From an uncultured Clostridia bacterium (GTDB lineage: Bacteria; Bacillota; Clostridia; Oscillospirales; Ruminococcaceae), in NCBI GenBank assembly GCA_947165805.1, contig CAMVBT010000177.1, positions 1-5,491 of the forward strand: a DNA stretch of 5,491 nt, given 5' to 3'. Both the position numbers and the translations under genes were made by a program. Each line of letters opens with the position of its first letter. Within the stretch, counting starts at the first letter, position 1. The notes under the pieces were generated by a model, which worked only from the letters and a program-made list of their open reading frames with translations, searched no databases and had not been told where the DNA came from. This document shows, piece by piece, positions 5,435 through 5,491 of this stretch.

Positions 5435-5483
5435 AGTCTCTGCCTCGCAGGCGCGGTACCCGCGCGGTCAATCCGTCTGTTAC
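5435..5483. repeat. 49-bp direct repeat, copy 2 (distal)
   Basis: The start-to-start distance from copy 1 is 63 bp, with a 14-bp linker (5421-5434) between them. The inner inverted repeat is at 5451-5456 and 5460-5465. On the minus strand this copy also has CTGC-GAG-GCAG, a second small hairpin damaged in copy 1. The bases beyond it (5484-5491, ttttcagc) resemble the linker start (attctgc), so more copies may lie outside the window. A 14-bp linker is too short for CRISPR spacers. Confidence 0.9.
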
Positions 5484-5491
5484 TTTTCAGC

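Noticed and set aside
5334..5471. Coding extension of the peptidase gene upstream to the TTG at 5471
   Set aside because: The extension is made of the duplicated repeat and AT-rich promoter-like DNA, and a strong ribosome binding site sits next to the TTG at 5333.
5372..5483. CRISPR array
   Set aside because: There are only two repeats in view, the linker is 14 bp instead of about 30, the repeat is 49 bp, and no cas gene is present.
5484..5491. End of an upstream gene (Glu-Lys-TAA reading on the minus strand, 5490-5479)
   Set aside because: A few codons are too little to support a gene, and the same TAA recurs in the other repeat copy, where it is not a gene end.

Overview
The window reads as ordinary chromosomal sequence from a gut-type Gram-positive Clostridia bacterium, most likely in or near the Ruminococcaceae/Oscillospiraceae. 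This is an inference. It rests on a YerC-type TrpR-like regulator, a YqeM-like methyltransferase, a clostridial-style M23 peptidase with LysM and G5 domains, strong AAGGAG ribosome binding sites, and G/C-preferring codons next to AT-rich promoters. No plasmid, phage, transposase, tRNA, rRNA or CRISPR signature is visible.

Every gene I can support lies on the minus strand, so the biological order runs from high to low coordinates. At the right edge (5372-5483) are two near-identical 49-bp repeats, 63 bp apart. They lead into a candidate promoter, a strong ribosome binding site and a TTG-started gene (5333-3573) for a membrane-anchored cell-wall peptidase with LysM, G5 and M23 domains. A 13-bp hairpin terminator (3565-3536) closes that unit.

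A sigma-70-like promoter (3500-3472), with a 22-bp palindrome at the predicted transcription start (3466-3445), then begins a compact four-gene operon: yerC (TrpR-family regulator), a class I SAM-dependent methyltransferase, hslO (Hsp33 redox chaperone) and queA (queuosine biosynthesis). Its junctions are TGATG, a stop codon abutting a TTG start in the same frame, and a 14-bp overlap. This indicates co-transcription and probable translational coupling. The operon joins a DNA-binding regulator, a SAM-dependent enzyme, a second SAM-consuming enzyme (QueA) and a thiol-redox chaperone. Whether these share a physiological theme cannot be told from sequence.

After queA comes a 195-bp spacer (436-242) holding a perfect 10-bp hairpin and degenerate short repeats that look like a dispersed intergenic element. 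The left edge carries the N-terminal 80 codons of a histidine phosphatase family protein, cut by the window.

I found no convincing new multi-gene system. The observations most worth pursuing are the 63-bp-period repeat array that supplies part of a promoter, the palindrome at the yerC promoter, the in-frame stop/TTG junction between the methyltransferase and hslO, and the hairpin-bearing spacer after queA.
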